A stretch of DNA of 23,027 nucleotides from Roseiarcus sp050013915 (GTDB taxonomy: Bacteria; Pseudomonadota; Alphaproteobacteria; Rhizobiales; Beijerinckiaceae). The stretch lies in assembly GCA_050013915.1 (NCBI GenBank), contig JBEKEI010000062.1:1-23027 (forward strand), written 5' to 3'. Position 1 is the stretch's first letter, and every line of letters starts with the position of its first letter. Under the pieces are notes generated by a model. The model had not been told where the DNA came from, made no database searches, and saw nothing but the letters and a program-made list of their open reading frames with translations. This document shows, piece by piece, positions 15,148 through 22,488 of the stretch. The position numbers and the translations under genes were made by a program.

Positions 15148-15711
15148 ATGAGCGCGATCATCGTCGAGGCGACCGCCATTCCGGAGGTCAAGGTCATTTC
15201 GGTCGAGAGGCTGCGCGACAATCGTGGTTTCTTCTCGGAGACCTACAGTCGCAGGGCCTTTGCCGAGGCGGGCCTTCACTACGAATTCGTTCAGGAAAAC
15301 CATTCGCTCTCGGTGGCCGCCGGTACGATTCGCGGCCTGCACTTCCAGTCCCCGCCCTTCGCCCAGGACAAGCTTGTGCGGGTCACCGCCGGGCGTATCT
15401 GCGACGTCGCGGTCGATCTGCGCCGCTCGTCGCCGAGCTTCGGCCGCCACGTCAAAATCGAGCTGTCCGCCGCAAACTGGCGCCAGGCGCTGATTCCGAT
15501 CGGCTTCGCCCACGGTTTCTGCGCGCTCGAGCGCGACACCGAGGTCGTCTACAAGGTCACCAATTATTATTCGGCCGCCGACGACCACGGCCTGGCCTGG
15601 GACGATCCGGATCTCGCGCTCGACTGGCCGACGCCGCGCGAGGCGGTCGCGCTTTCCGAGCGGGATCGCCGGCATCCGCGCCTGCGCGACCTCCCGGCCT
15701 GGTTCGATTGA
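15148..15711 (+). CDS. rfbC: dTDP-4-dehydrorhamnose 3,5-epimerase
   Basis: Epimerises C3 and C5 of dTDP-4-keto-6-deoxyglucose, step three of dTDP-L-rhamnose synthesis. The 187-residue cupin protein has the family blocks in order: DNRGFFSETY (24-33), QENHSLS (49-55), GTIRGLHFQ (59-67) with catalytic base His65, PIGFAHGF (117-124), and VVYKVTNYYS around Tyr135/Tyr141. ATG 15148 matches the family N-terminus (xVxVISxxRLRDNRGFF); the open frame upstream of it lies inside rfbB. It follows rfbB by 46 bp and its stop overlaps the TTG start of rfbD. No residue is missing. The symbol rmlC is equivalent. Confidence 0.95.
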   Translation: MSAIIVEATAIPEVKVISVERLRDNRGFFSETYSRRAFAEAGLHYEFVQENHSLSVAAGTIRGLHFQSPPFAQDKLVRVTAGRICDVAVDLRRSSPSFGRHVKIELSAANWRQALIPIGFAHGFCALERDTEVVYKVTNYYSAADDHGLAWDDPDLALDWPTPREAVALSERDRRHPRLRDLPAWFD

Positions 15712-16607
15712 GCCCGTTGCGCCTCATCGTCGCCGGGGCGACGGGCCAGATGGCGCGCGCGCTATTGGAGCGCGGCGCGGCGCAGGGCGTCGCGGTCCAC
15801 GCGATAGGGCGGCCCGCCCTCGATCTCGCCGATCCCGCGGGCGTCGAGCGGGCGCTCGGGGCGCTCGAGGGCGACGCGATCGTCAACGCCGCCGCCTACA
15901 CCGCCGTCGACCGGGCGGAGACCGAAGAGGATTTGGCGAGGCGGATCAACGCCGAAGGCGCCGGCGCGGTGGCCCGCGCGGCCGCCCGCCGCGGGCTGCC
16001 GCTGCTGCATCTGTCGACCGATTACGTGTTCGACGGGGCGCTGCGGCGGCCCTATCGCGAGGACGATCCGCCACGCCCGCTCGGCGCCTATGGCCGCTCG
16101 AAGCGCGCCGGCGAGCTGGCGGTCGCGCACGCCCATCCCGGCGCGGTGATCCTGCGCACTTCCTGGGTCTACGCTCCGTTCGGCGCCAATTTCCTGCGCA
16201 CGATGCTGCGTCTCGGCGAGCGCCAGGAGTCGGTCGCCGTGGTCGCCGACCAGCGCGGCGCCCCGACCTACGCTTTTGATCTGGCCGACGCCTTGATCGC
16301 GATCGCGCGCCGACGACGGGCGCACCCGCACGCCTCCGAACTCGCCGGTCTGTTCCATGCGACGGGCGGCGGCGCGGCGAGCTGGGCCGATTTCGCCGAG
16401 GCGATCTTCGCCGAGGCGGCGCGGCTCGGGCGGGCGCCGGTCGCCGTGCGCCGAATCGCCACGGCGGACCATCCGACGCCGGCGCGCCGGCCCGCCAATT
16501 CGCTGCTGTCGAACGAGAAACTCGCCGCAGTCTACGGCCTCGCGCTGCCCGACTGGCGCGCCTCGACGCGCGCCTGCGTCGCGCAAGTGCTTGAAAGGAC
16601 GGCATGA
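15708..16607 (+). CDS. rfbD: dTDP-4-dehydrorhamnose reductase
   Basis: Reduces dTDP-4-keto-L-rhamnose to dTDP-L-rhamnose with NAD(P)H, the last step of the pathway. The 299-residue length is typical. Visible motifs are GATGQM (10-15) for the cofactor, NAAAYTAVDRAE (60-71), STDYVFDG (103-110) and the catalytic Tyr128...Lys132 in YGRSK, followed by RTSWVYAPFGANF. The best start is TTG 15708, which shares TTGA with the rfbC stop, so translation is probably coupled; no ATG or GTG lies before the first beta strand. Ends 16 bp before rfbA. The symbol rmlD is equivalent. Confidence 0.94.
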   Translation: MSPLRLIVAGATGQMARALLERGAAQGVAVHAIGRPALDLADPAGVERALGALEGDAIVNAAAYTAVDRAETEEDLARRINAEGAGAVARAAARRGLPLLHLSTDYVFDGALRRPYREDDPPRPLGAYGRSKRAGELAVAHAHPGAVILRTSWVYAPFGANFLRTMLRLGERQESVAVVADQRGAPTYAFDLADALIAIARRRRAHPHASELAGLFHATGGGAASWADFAEAIFAEAARLGRAPVAVRRIATADHPTPARRPANSLLSNEKLAAVYGLALPDWRASTRACVAQVLERTA

Positions 16608-16623
16608 TGCGAGGGCTGATCCG

Positions 16624-17493
16624 ATGAAGGGGATCATTCTGGCGGGCGGCTCCGGCACGCGCCTGCATCCGATGACGCAGGTCGTCTCCAAGCAACTGCT
16701 GCCGATCTACGACAAGCCGATGATTTACTACCCGCTGTCGACCCTGATGCTCGCCGGCATCCAGGAAATCCTCGTGATTTCAACGCCGGAAGACCTGCCC
16801 CTGTTCCAGCGGCTGCTGGGGGAGGGCGGGCAGTGGGGCGTGCGCTTCGCCTATGCCGCCCAGCCGCGCCCGGAGGGACTCGCGCAGGCCTACGTCATCG
16901 GCGCCGACTTCGTCGCGGGCGAGAAGTCGGCGCTCATCCTCGGCGACAACCTCTTTTACGGCCATGGTTTTTCGACGATCCTGCGCGGCGCGGCGGCGGC
17001 CGACTCCGGCGCCAGCATCTTCGCCTATCACGTCCCCGATCCCGAGCGCTACGGCGTGGTCAGCTTCGATTCGGCAGGGCGGGCGATCAGGATCGAGGAG
17101 AAGCCGAAGCGGCCGAAGTCGGGCTGGGCGGTCACCGGGCTTTATTTTTACGACGAGCAGGCCCCTGAGATCGCTGCGAAAATCACCCCATCCGCGCGGG
17201 GCGAGCTCGAGATCACGGACCTCAACCTCGCCTATCTCAGGCAGGGCGCGCTGCGGGTGGAGAAGATGGGCCGCGGCTTCGCCTGGCTCGACACCGGCAA
17301 GCCGGACGCGCTGCTGGAGGCCGCGGAATTCGTCCGCGCGCTCGAAAAACGTCAGGGATTCAAGGTGTCCTGCCCGGAAGAGATCGCCTTCCGGCAGGGT
17401 TGGATCGCGGCCGCCGATCTGCGCGCCGCCGCCGCGCGGCTCGCCGGCTGCGCCTACGGCGCCTATCTCGATCGCCTCAGTCGGGAAGTTTGA
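16624..17493 (+). CDS. rfbA: Glucose-1-phosphate thymidylyltransferase
   Basis: Makes dTDP-glucose from dTTP and glucose-1-phosphate, the entry step of dTDP-L-rhamnose synthesis. The 289-residue length is that of the short RmlA type. Motifs are MKGIILAGGSGTRLHPMTQ with the nucleotide loop at 8-16, SKQLLPIYDKPMIYYPLSTL (22-41), LGDNLFYGHG, and near the C-terminus FAWLDTGKPDALLEA and the conserved EEIAFRQGWI. ATG 16624 is preceded by GAGGG (16611-16615). Last gene of the rfb set; two hairpins follow the stop. The symbol rmlA is equivalent. Confidence 0.95.
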   Translation: MKGIILAGGSGTRLHPMTQVVSKQLLPIYDKPMIYYPLSTLMLAGIQEILVISTPEDLPLFQRLLGEGGQWGVRFAYAAQPRPEGLAQAYVIGADFVAGEKSALILGDNLFYGHGFSTILRGAAAADSGASIFAYHVPDPERYGVVSFDSAGRAIRIEEKPKRPKSGWAVTGLYFYDEQAPEIAAKITPSARGELEITDLNLAYLRQGALRVEKMGRGFAWLDTGKPDALLEAAEFVRALEKRQGFKVSCPEEIAFRQGWIAAADLRAAAARLAGCAYGAYLDRLSREV

Positions 17494-17501
17494 CCCGGAT
17501 T

Positions 17502-17534
17502 CGCGGCGGCGTTGCCGCGCGCCCCGCATGGGGC
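17502..17534 (+). terminator. Two adjacent hairpins between rfbA and the UDP-glucose dehydrogenase gene
   Basis: CGCGGC-ggcgtt-GCCGCG (17502-17519) forms a 6-bp stem and GCCCC-gcat-GGGGC (17521-17534) a second 5-bp stem almost directly after it, 9 bp past the rfbA stop. There is no T-tract, so this may be a weak or Rho-assisted terminator, or an RNA processing or stability element within one operon. Confidence 0.35.
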
Positions 17535-17561
17535 TAGAAGGCGAATACCACAGGAAACCAC

Positions 17562-17567
17562 AGGTGA
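17562..17567 (+). promoter_or_regulatory. Ribosome-binding site of the UDP-glucose dehydrogenase gene, within a direct repeat
   Basis: AGGTGA lies 3 bases before ATG 17571. It is part of the second copy of a direct repeat ACCACAGG (17547-17554 and 17557-17564, 10 bp apart); the first copy offers a second AGG at a more distant position. Confidence 0.5.
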
Positions 17568-17570
17568 TCG

Positions 17571-18893
17571 ATGCGCATTGCGATGATCGGGACGGGCTAT
17601 GTCGGGCTGGTGAGCGGCGCCTGTCTGTGCGACTTCGGCCATGAGGTCGTCTGCATCGATCATGACGCAGCCAAGATCGCCGCGTTGCGCGGCGGCGAAA
17701 TTCCGATCTACGAGCCGGGCCTCGCCGAGGTCGTCGCCAACAATCTGGCGGCTGGCCGCCTGTCCTTCACCACCACGTTGGCCGAGGGCGCCCACAAGGC
17801 GCAGGCGATCTTCATCGCGGTCGGCACGCCGACCTTGCCCGGCGAGGAGCGCGCCGACCTCTCCTATGTCCACGAGGCCGCGCGCCAGATCGCCGGCGTG
17901 CTCGGCGAGGATTACGCCGTCGTCGTCGACAAGTCGACGGTGCCGGTCGGCACCGGCGACGAGGTCGAGCGCATCATCGCGGCGGCCGCCCCGCACGCGA
18001 AATTCTCCGTCGTCTCCAACCCGGAATTCCTTCGCGAGGGCTCGGCGATCAAGGACTTCAAGCTGCCCGACCGCATCGTGGTCGGCGTCGAGGACGAGCG
18101 CGCGCGCCAGGTGATGGCGGAAATCTACCGCCCGCTCTACCTCAACCAGGGCCCGGTGATGTTCACCGGCCGGCGCACGGCGGAGGTCATCAAATACGCC
18201 GCCAATGCGTTCCTCGCGATGAAGGTGACCTTCATCAACGAGATCGCCAATCTCTGCGAGGCGGTCGGCGCCGACGTGCAGGACGTCGCGCGCGGCATCG
18301 GCCTCGACAATCGAATCGGCACCAAGTTCCTCAACGCCGGCCCCGGCTTCGGCGGTTCCTGCTTCCCCAAGGACATGCTGGCGCTCGCCGCCACGGCGCG
18401 CGAGGCGCGCGAGCCGCTGCGCATCATCGAGACGGTGATCGACGTCAACGACCGGCGCAAGCTCGCCATGGCGGACAAGATCGTGCGCGCCTGCGGCGGC
18501 GACGTCCGCGGCAAGACGATCGCCGTGCTCGGCCTCACCTTCAAGCCCAACACCGACGACATGCGGTCGGCGCCGAGCCTCACCATCGTCCCCGCGCTGC
18601 AGGCGGCGGGCGCCAAAATCATCGCCTACGACCCCAAGGGCGCCCCCGCGGCGCGCGCGCTGCTGCCCGGCGTCGCCTTCGCCGCCGGGCCCTATGATTG
18701 CGCGGCGGGCGCCGACGCGCTCGTCATCATAACGGAATGGGAGGCGTTCCGGGCGCTCGACCTGCCGCGCGTGAAGGCCTCGATGCGCACGCCGGTCGTG
18801 ATCGACCTCAGGAACATCTACCGCCCCGACCAGATGGCGGCGATCGGCTTCGTCTACGAGAGCGTCGGACGCGGCGCCGGACGCGCGCGGTGA
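17571..18893 (+). CDS. ugd: UDP-glucose 6-dehydrogenase
   Basis: Oxidises UDP-glucose twice with NAD+ to UDP-glucuronate, a precursor of acidic exopolysaccharides. The 440-residue length is typical. The NAD-binding GTGYVG is at 7-12; PIYEPGL (45-51), VGTPT (84-88), KSTVPVGTG (121-129), NPEFLREGSAI (150-160) and EVIKYAANAFLA (205-216) follow; the catalytic cysteine is Cys264 in GFGGSCFPKD (259-268); the C-terminal UDP-binding domain has LGLTFKPNTDDMRSAPS. ATG 17571 sits right before the Rossmann strand. It lies 77 bp after rfbA on the same strand and may be in the same transcript. The symbol ugd/rkpK type is based on function; no residue is missing. Confidence 0.95.
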   Translation: MRIAMIGTGYVGLVSGACLCDFGHEVVCIDHDAAKIAALRGGEIPIYEPGLAEVVANNLAAGRLSFTTTLAEGAHKAQAIFIAVGTPTLPGEERADLSYVHEAARQIAGVLGEDYAVVVDKSTVPVGTGDEVERIIAAAAPHAKFSVVSNPEFLREGSAIKDFKLPDRIVVGVEDERARQVMAEIYRPLYLNQGPVMFTGRRTAEVIKYAANAFLAMKVTFINEIANLCEAVGADVQDVARGIGLDNRIGTKFLNAGPGFGGSCFPKDMLALAATAREAREPLRIIETVIDVNDRRKLAMADKIVRACGGDVRGKTIAVLGLTFKPNTDDMRSAPSLTIVPALQAAGAKIIAYDPKGAPAARALLPGVAFAAGPYDCAAGADALVIITEWEAFRALDLPRVKASMRTPVVIDLRNIYRPDQMAAIGFVYESVGRGAGRAR

Positions 18894-18909
18894 CGCCGGC
18901 GCGGCGTCA
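18891..18909 (+). terminator. Terminator-like hairpin at the ugd stop codon
   Basis: TGACGCC-ggcgc-GGCGTCA makes a perfect 7-bp stem with a 5-nt loop that starts at the stop codon itself. No T-run follows, so it is not a classical intrinsic terminator; a Rho-assisted end or a 3'-stabilising stem are the alternatives. Confidence 0.35.
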
Positions 18910-19015
18910 GGCAATCTTCGCGAGGGGGCGTCACAAAACAGCCGCTCCCGCGTTATCGCGGCACGGAACGCATATTCCATCGTCGCGGCTTTGAAATCCA
19001 AGGGAATCGGGAACC

Positions 19016-19453
19016 ATGCTGACCTTTGACAATTCGGTGACGTTTCTGAAGGGCAAGGAGCCCGAGATCGGGCTGCGCAACTTCTGGGAGCCGGAAAACG
19101 GCTTCGTCTGGTCGACCGGCAAATGGTGCGAGGTCCATTTCGCCTTCGACCGCGGCGGCAAGGCCGCGGGCGCCGCCGCCGACCTCATCCTCGACATCGA
19201 CGCGTTCAAGGTCCCGGAGAAATTCGACGGTCAGAACTTCATGATCTATCTGAACGGTCTCAGGATCGGGTCGCATTTCTGCGTGCGGCGCACGCCCGTC
19301 ATCGCCTCGTTCGAGACCGACCTTCTGAACAGCGCGGACAACATCCTGACGATCGACACGCCCGACGTCGCCTTGCCGAAGGAGCACGGCCTTCAGGATT
19401 CCCGGCTGCTCGGCCTGCAACTGTTCTCCGTCCAGATCCGCAAGACGACCTGA
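19016..19453 (+). CDS. Small beta-rich protein of unknown function in the polysaccharide locus
   Basis: A 145-residue protein with no signal peptide and no membrane segment. It has alternating polar and hydrophobic strands, Trp24, Trp32 and Trp37 near the N-terminus (NFWEPENGFVWSTGKW), a central strand pair NFMIYLNGLRIG (74-85), and a C-terminus NILTIDTPDVALP with DSRLLGLQLFSVQIRK. From memory, this Trp-rich start, 'NG' strand and 'RLLGLxL' ending resemble a beta-sandwich module found attached to or next to glycosyltransferases in alphaproteobacterial polysaccharide loci, so a carbohydrate-binding-like fold is likely. GGGAA sits just before ATG 19016. It lies 122 bp after ugd, with a possible hairpin downstream, and is followed by the tandem glycosyltransferases. 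The function is not known. Confidence 0.78.
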   Translation: MLTFDNSVTFLKGKEPEIGLRNFWEPENGFVWSTGKWCEVHFAFDRGGKAAGAAADLILDIDAFKVPEKFDGQNFMIYLNGLRIGSHFCVRRTPVIASFETDLLNSADNILTIDTPDVALPKEHGLQDSRLLGLQLFSVQIRKTT

Positions 19454-19484
19454 GCCGGCCCGCGGGTCGCGCCAGAGGCGGCGC

Positions 19485-19503
19485 CGCCCCGGTCGAGGGG
19501 GCG
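19485..19503 (+). terminator. Weak terminator-like hairpin after the small beta-rich gene
   Basis: CGCCCC and GGGGCG form a 6-bp stem around a 7-nt loop, followed by CTTTACTT. It starts 32 bp past the stop. The T-content downstream is modest, so termination is possible but unproven. The 270 bp between this gene and the next one otherwise show no gene. Confidence 0.3.
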
Positions 19504-19731
19504 CTTTACTTGGGGCGAGGCCTGTAGGAGAGTGCGTTTGCGAAAATTAGGAACGAGCTGGTTTCTTCAACCGATACTGCGCGTGGCGTAAACGAAATTC
19601 TTCTCGACGTCTTTTTTTGACGAAATGACCCTTCCGCTCGAGACTCGAGCCTGTCCGCTGAGCAGCGGAACCCGTGCCCGGCAAGACTCTTCCTCGGTGC
19701 GCTCGCGGCGGATGAAGGGGCAAGGACCGGA

Positions 19732-21027
19732 ATGCGCGCACCGATCGTCATCATGTCGTACAACCGGCCGCACTATCTCAAGCCCGTGCTCGAATCCCTG
19801 CGGAACCAGCGGCCGGGCGGCCTCGATGGACGCGAGATCCATCTGTTCCAGGATGGCGCGGTCAACCTGTTCTCGGGTTTCCGCTATGCCAAGGACGAGG
19901 ACATCCAGGCCTCCGTCGAAACGTTCCGCAGTTACTTCCCGGAGGGCCGCGTGCATCCGGGCGCCGTCAATATCGGCATTTGCGAGAATTTCTATCGCGC
20001 CGAGCACTTCGTGTTCGACACGCTCGGCGCCGAATGCGCCTATTTCTTCGAGGACGACCTCGTCCTCTCGCCCGCCTACCTGCAGATGATGGAGACGCTG
20101 GAGAGTTGGGCCCGGTCCATGCCGAACGTCGCCTATTTCTCTGCCTACGGAAACTACTACGCCGAGGCGGAGGAGCTGGCGGCGGGCCGGCGCGACCTGA
20201 TCAATCTCGACCATCACTGGGCGTTCGGCCTGGTGCGCCGCCATTGGGCGAAGATGCAGCCGCAGCTCGAGGCCTATTATCAGCTTGTGCGCGGAACCGA
20301 CTACAGCCGTCGCTTCGATCGCGAGATATTCGACCTCTACCAGAATTGCGACGCCGCGCCGCCGGCGTCCTCGCAGGACGCGGCCAAGGCCTTCGCGTGC
20401 GACCGGCTCGGCCTCTGGCGCTGCAACACCATGACGCCGTTCGCCAAATATATCGGCGTGCACGGCCAGCACATGACCCAGCAGGCGTTCGACTCGATCG
20501 GATTCGAGCGCACGGTCGTGGCGGACGAGCCGATCGAGGATCTGCGCTTTCCCGACGTCGCGCACATCACCACCTATCTCGCCGAGCAGCACGCGCTGTT
20601 CAAGCAGGTCCGCCGGGCGCAGTGGGCGGAGCTGATCGCGAGCTTTCCCGCCGCCAGGGTCTGGGACCCCGGCCGCAAATGCCGCCGCGACGACGTCGTC
20701 TTCGGCTATCGGCTGTTCCTCAACCGCGAGCCGGAATCCGAGGAGCGCATCGAAAAGCTGGTCGGGCGCCAGACCGTGTTCGATTTCGTCAACGGGCTCG
20801 TCGCCTCCGAGGAGCACGCCGGGCTGCCGGCGGCGCAGCCCCAGCGGCTGTGCGTTCGCGACGATGTGACCTTCGCCTACCGGCTCTGCCTCTATCGCGA
20901 TCCCGAGAACGAGCAGGTCTACGAGGAGCATGTCGGCAAGACCGACGCCTTCACGCTGACCCACGCCATCTGGAACGGCGGCTCGCGCCCGAAGCTCTGG
21001 GCGACGATCACGCCGGTGTGGGCATGA
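19732..21027 (+). CDS. Glycosyltransferase-like protein with FFEDDL motif and two C-terminal repeat modules (paralog 1)
   Basis: A 431-residue GT-A-like protein. It starts APIVIMSYNRPHYLKPVLESL, the first strand and helix of a nucleotide-sugar-binding fold; HLFQDGAVN follows and Glu107-Asp108-Asp109 in FFEDDLVLSP is the putative metal/nucleotide-sugar site. The arrangement recalls the GNT-I (GT13)-like group, though this is fold-level resemblance only. Further blocks shared with the next gene are DHHWAFGLVRRHW, ASSQDAAKAFACDRLGL and FAKYIGVHGQHM. After about residue 300 there are two 40-residue modules, FGYRLFLNREPESEERIEKL and FAYRLCLYRDPENEQVYEEH, each ending in an 'EEH/WNG' part, resembling the DUF4214-like 'YRxxLxRxPE' modules on alphaproteobacterial sugar enzymes. 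ATG 19732 is preceded by AAGGGGCAAGGA. Substrates are unknown. Confidence 0.82.
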   Translation: MRAPIVIMSYNRPHYLKPVLESLRNQRPGGLDGREIHLFQDGAVNLFSGFRYAKDEDIQASVETFRSYFPEGRVHPGAVNIGICENFYRAEHFVFDTLGAECAYFFEDDLVLSPAYLQMMETLESWARSMPNVAYFSAYGNYYAEAEELAAGRRDLINLDHHWAFGLVRRHWAKMQPQLEAYYQLVRGTDYSRRFDREIFDLYQNCDAAPPASSQDAAKAFACDRLGLWRCNTMTPFAKYIGVHGQHMTQQAFDSIGFERTVVADEPIEDLRFPDVAHITTYLAEQHALFKQVRRAQWAELIASFPAARVWDPGRKCRRDDVVFGYRLFLNREPESEERIEKLVGRQTVFDFVNGLVASEEHAGLPAAQPQRLCVRDDVTFAYRLCLYRDPENEQVYEEHVGKTDAFTLTHAIWNGGSRPKLWATITPVWA

Positions 21028-21046
21028 GCCCGCTCGCGCCCGGGCT
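21027..21046 (+). terminator. Hairpin at the stop codon of paralog 1
   Basis: AGCCCG (21027-21032) and CGGGCT (21041-21046) form a 6-bp stem with an 8-nt loop beginning at the last base of the stop codon. There is no T-tract; it may slow transcription or protect the 3' end. Confidence 0.28.
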
Positions 21047-21261
21047 TCCGCCTGCCCCCTCGTGCGACAGAACGAATCGCGCGGCCGACCGATCCGCCGG
21101 GCGGGGTCGTCGCCCCCGCGCCCGTTCGCGGCCGTCACGCCGCGGGCGCCCGGCCGTCGCCCGCTGTCATATGCCGCGCGGTCGTAGGGTTGCGCCTGCG
21201 GGCTTCCGCTTGTATTGCGGCGCATCGCCGCCATCGACCGGCGCAGCGGGTGGACCTGCTG

Positions 21262-21282
21262 CGCACGGCGCGCCGCCGTGCG
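21262..21282 (+). other. Strong 9-bp hairpin in the leader of paralog 2
   Basis: CGCACGGCG-cgc-CGCCGTGCG is a perfect 9-bp all-Watson-Crick GC-rich stem with a 3-nt loop, ending 22 bp before the TTG start at 21305 and 8 bp before the putative Shine-Dalgarno GGAG (21291-21294). It could terminate transcripts from upstream or influence translation of the next gene. The rest of the 277-bp spacer (21028-21304) holds no gene that I can support. Confidence 0.5.
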
Positions 21283-21304
21283 GCATGGCCCGGAGTGAAT
21301 CGAT

Positions 21305-22435
21305 TTGGTAGACCCAGTCAGGCCGGCGGCGGCGCCGATCGCGATCATTTCGTTCGACCGGCCGGACTATCTCGACCGCCTGTGCGCCTCGCTCAAGGCC
21401 CAGACCGGCGTCGACGTCGACGAGACGCGAATCCTCCTCGTCCAGGACGGCGCGAAATCGCTCTACAGCGGCATCGCCTACGCCGACGATGCGGCGATCG
21501 CCAGGACGACCGACGTGTTCCGCGCCCATTTCCCCAACGGCCAGGTCAAGGCGAGCCCGCACAATCTCGGCATTGCGCGCAACATCCGGCGCGCCGAGCG
21601 GATCGTCTTCGACGAACTGGAGGCCGACGTCGGCTATTTCTTCGAGGACGATCTCGAACTCGGCCCGCGCTATCTCCTGGTGATGGAAATGCTGCGCGAA
21701 GCGCTCGCCGCGACCGGCAAGTCCGTCGCCTATTTCGCCGCCTATGGCGATCACCGCATCGAGGCCGATCCGGCGAGAGTGCGGGTGATCCCGATCGACC
21801 ACCATTGGGGCTTCGGCCTGTTCCGCAAGGCCTGGCGCGCGATCGACGCCTGGATGGCGCCCTATTACGAGGTGCTCGGCGAGGGCGACTACAAATTCCG
21901 CAATCACCTGCAGATATTCGAGAGCCTCAGGGAACGGCGCGTCGCGTTCGACAAGTCCTCGCAGGATTCGATGAAGGCGCTCGCCTGCGCCGATCTCGGC
22001 CTGCCGCGGGTGATGACCGACGCCTGCTTCGCGCGCTACATCGGCAAGCTGGGCCAGTCCTTCGACGAGAAGAAGTTCGTCGAACTCGGCTACGACCGGA
22101 CGCAGCTCTATGCGGCCGAGCCGATCAACCTGATCGCGCCGACCGCCGGCCAGCTGCAGGAAATCGCCGACCGGCATTTCGCCCTGTACCGCGACTTCAA
22201 GGACAAGGACTATCCGGGGTTCATCGCGGAATATCGGCGCACGCACCTCGACCCCGACCGCCTGTTGACCGCCCAGGACGTCCACGACCTCTACCGCCTC
22301 CTGCTCGGCCGCAACGCCGAGCCGAGCGCGATCGAGAGCGCGGTCGGCAAGCACACCTTCCGCTCGCTACGGCGCAATATCCTCAACAGCCGCGAGTTCC
22401 GGGGGAGCACGGGGTTGCAGTTGGCGGGCGGCTGA
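21305..22435 (+). CDS. Glycosyltransferase-like protein with FFEDDL motif and one C-terminal module (paralog 2)
   Basis: A 376-residue paralog of the preceding protein. It shares the start APIAIISFDRPDYLDRLCASL, LVQDGAKSLYSG, Glu114-Asp115-Asp116 in YFFEDDLELGPRY, DHHWGFGLFRKAW, KSSQDSMKALACADLGLPR and FARYIGKLGQSFDEKKF in the same order. The tail has a single module, DLYRLLLGRNAEPSAIESAV ending NILNSREF, where paralog 1 has two. No ATG or GTG is available before the first strand, so TTG 21305 is the likely start, with GGAG at 21291-21294. The tandem order suggests duplication followed by divergence, probably giving two transferases acting on successive sugars of the same glycan (inference). 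The acceptor and donor are unknown. Confidence 0.82.
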   Translation: MVDPVRPAAAPIAIISFDRPDYLDRLCASLKAQTGVDVDETRILLVQDGAKSLYSGIAYADDAAIARTTDVFRAHFPNGQVKASPHNLGIARNIRRAERIVFDELEADVGYFFEDDLELGPRYLLVMEMLREALAATGKSVAYFAAYGDHRIEADPARVRVIPIDHHWGFGLFRKAWRAIDAWMAPYYEVLGEGDYKFRNHLQIFESLRERRVAFDKSSQDSMKALACADLGLPRVMTDACFARYIGKLGQSFDEKKFVELGYDRTQLYAAEPINLIAPTAGQLQEIADRHFALYRDFKDKDYPGFIAEYRRTHLDPDRLLTAQDVHDLYRLLLGRNAEPSAIESAVGKHTFRSLRRNILNSREFRGSTGLQLAGG

Positions 22436-22488
22436 ATCCGACGGAGCGACAGAAGCGACGACGCCGGACCGATTCGCGGGAGAACGAA

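Noticed and set aside
17463..19001. Minus-strand open frame of 512 codons opposite ugd
   Set aside because: High-GC codon bias keeps the opposite strand open. The plus strand encodes a complete UDP-glucose dehydrogenase with all catalytic residues.
19567..21348. Minus-strand open frame of 593 codons opposite glycosyltransferase paralog 1
   Set aside because: Repetitive Asp/Val/Glu/Arg-rich antisense translation with no family motifs. The plus-strand frame matches its paralog at 21305-22435, which shows that the plus strand is the coding one.
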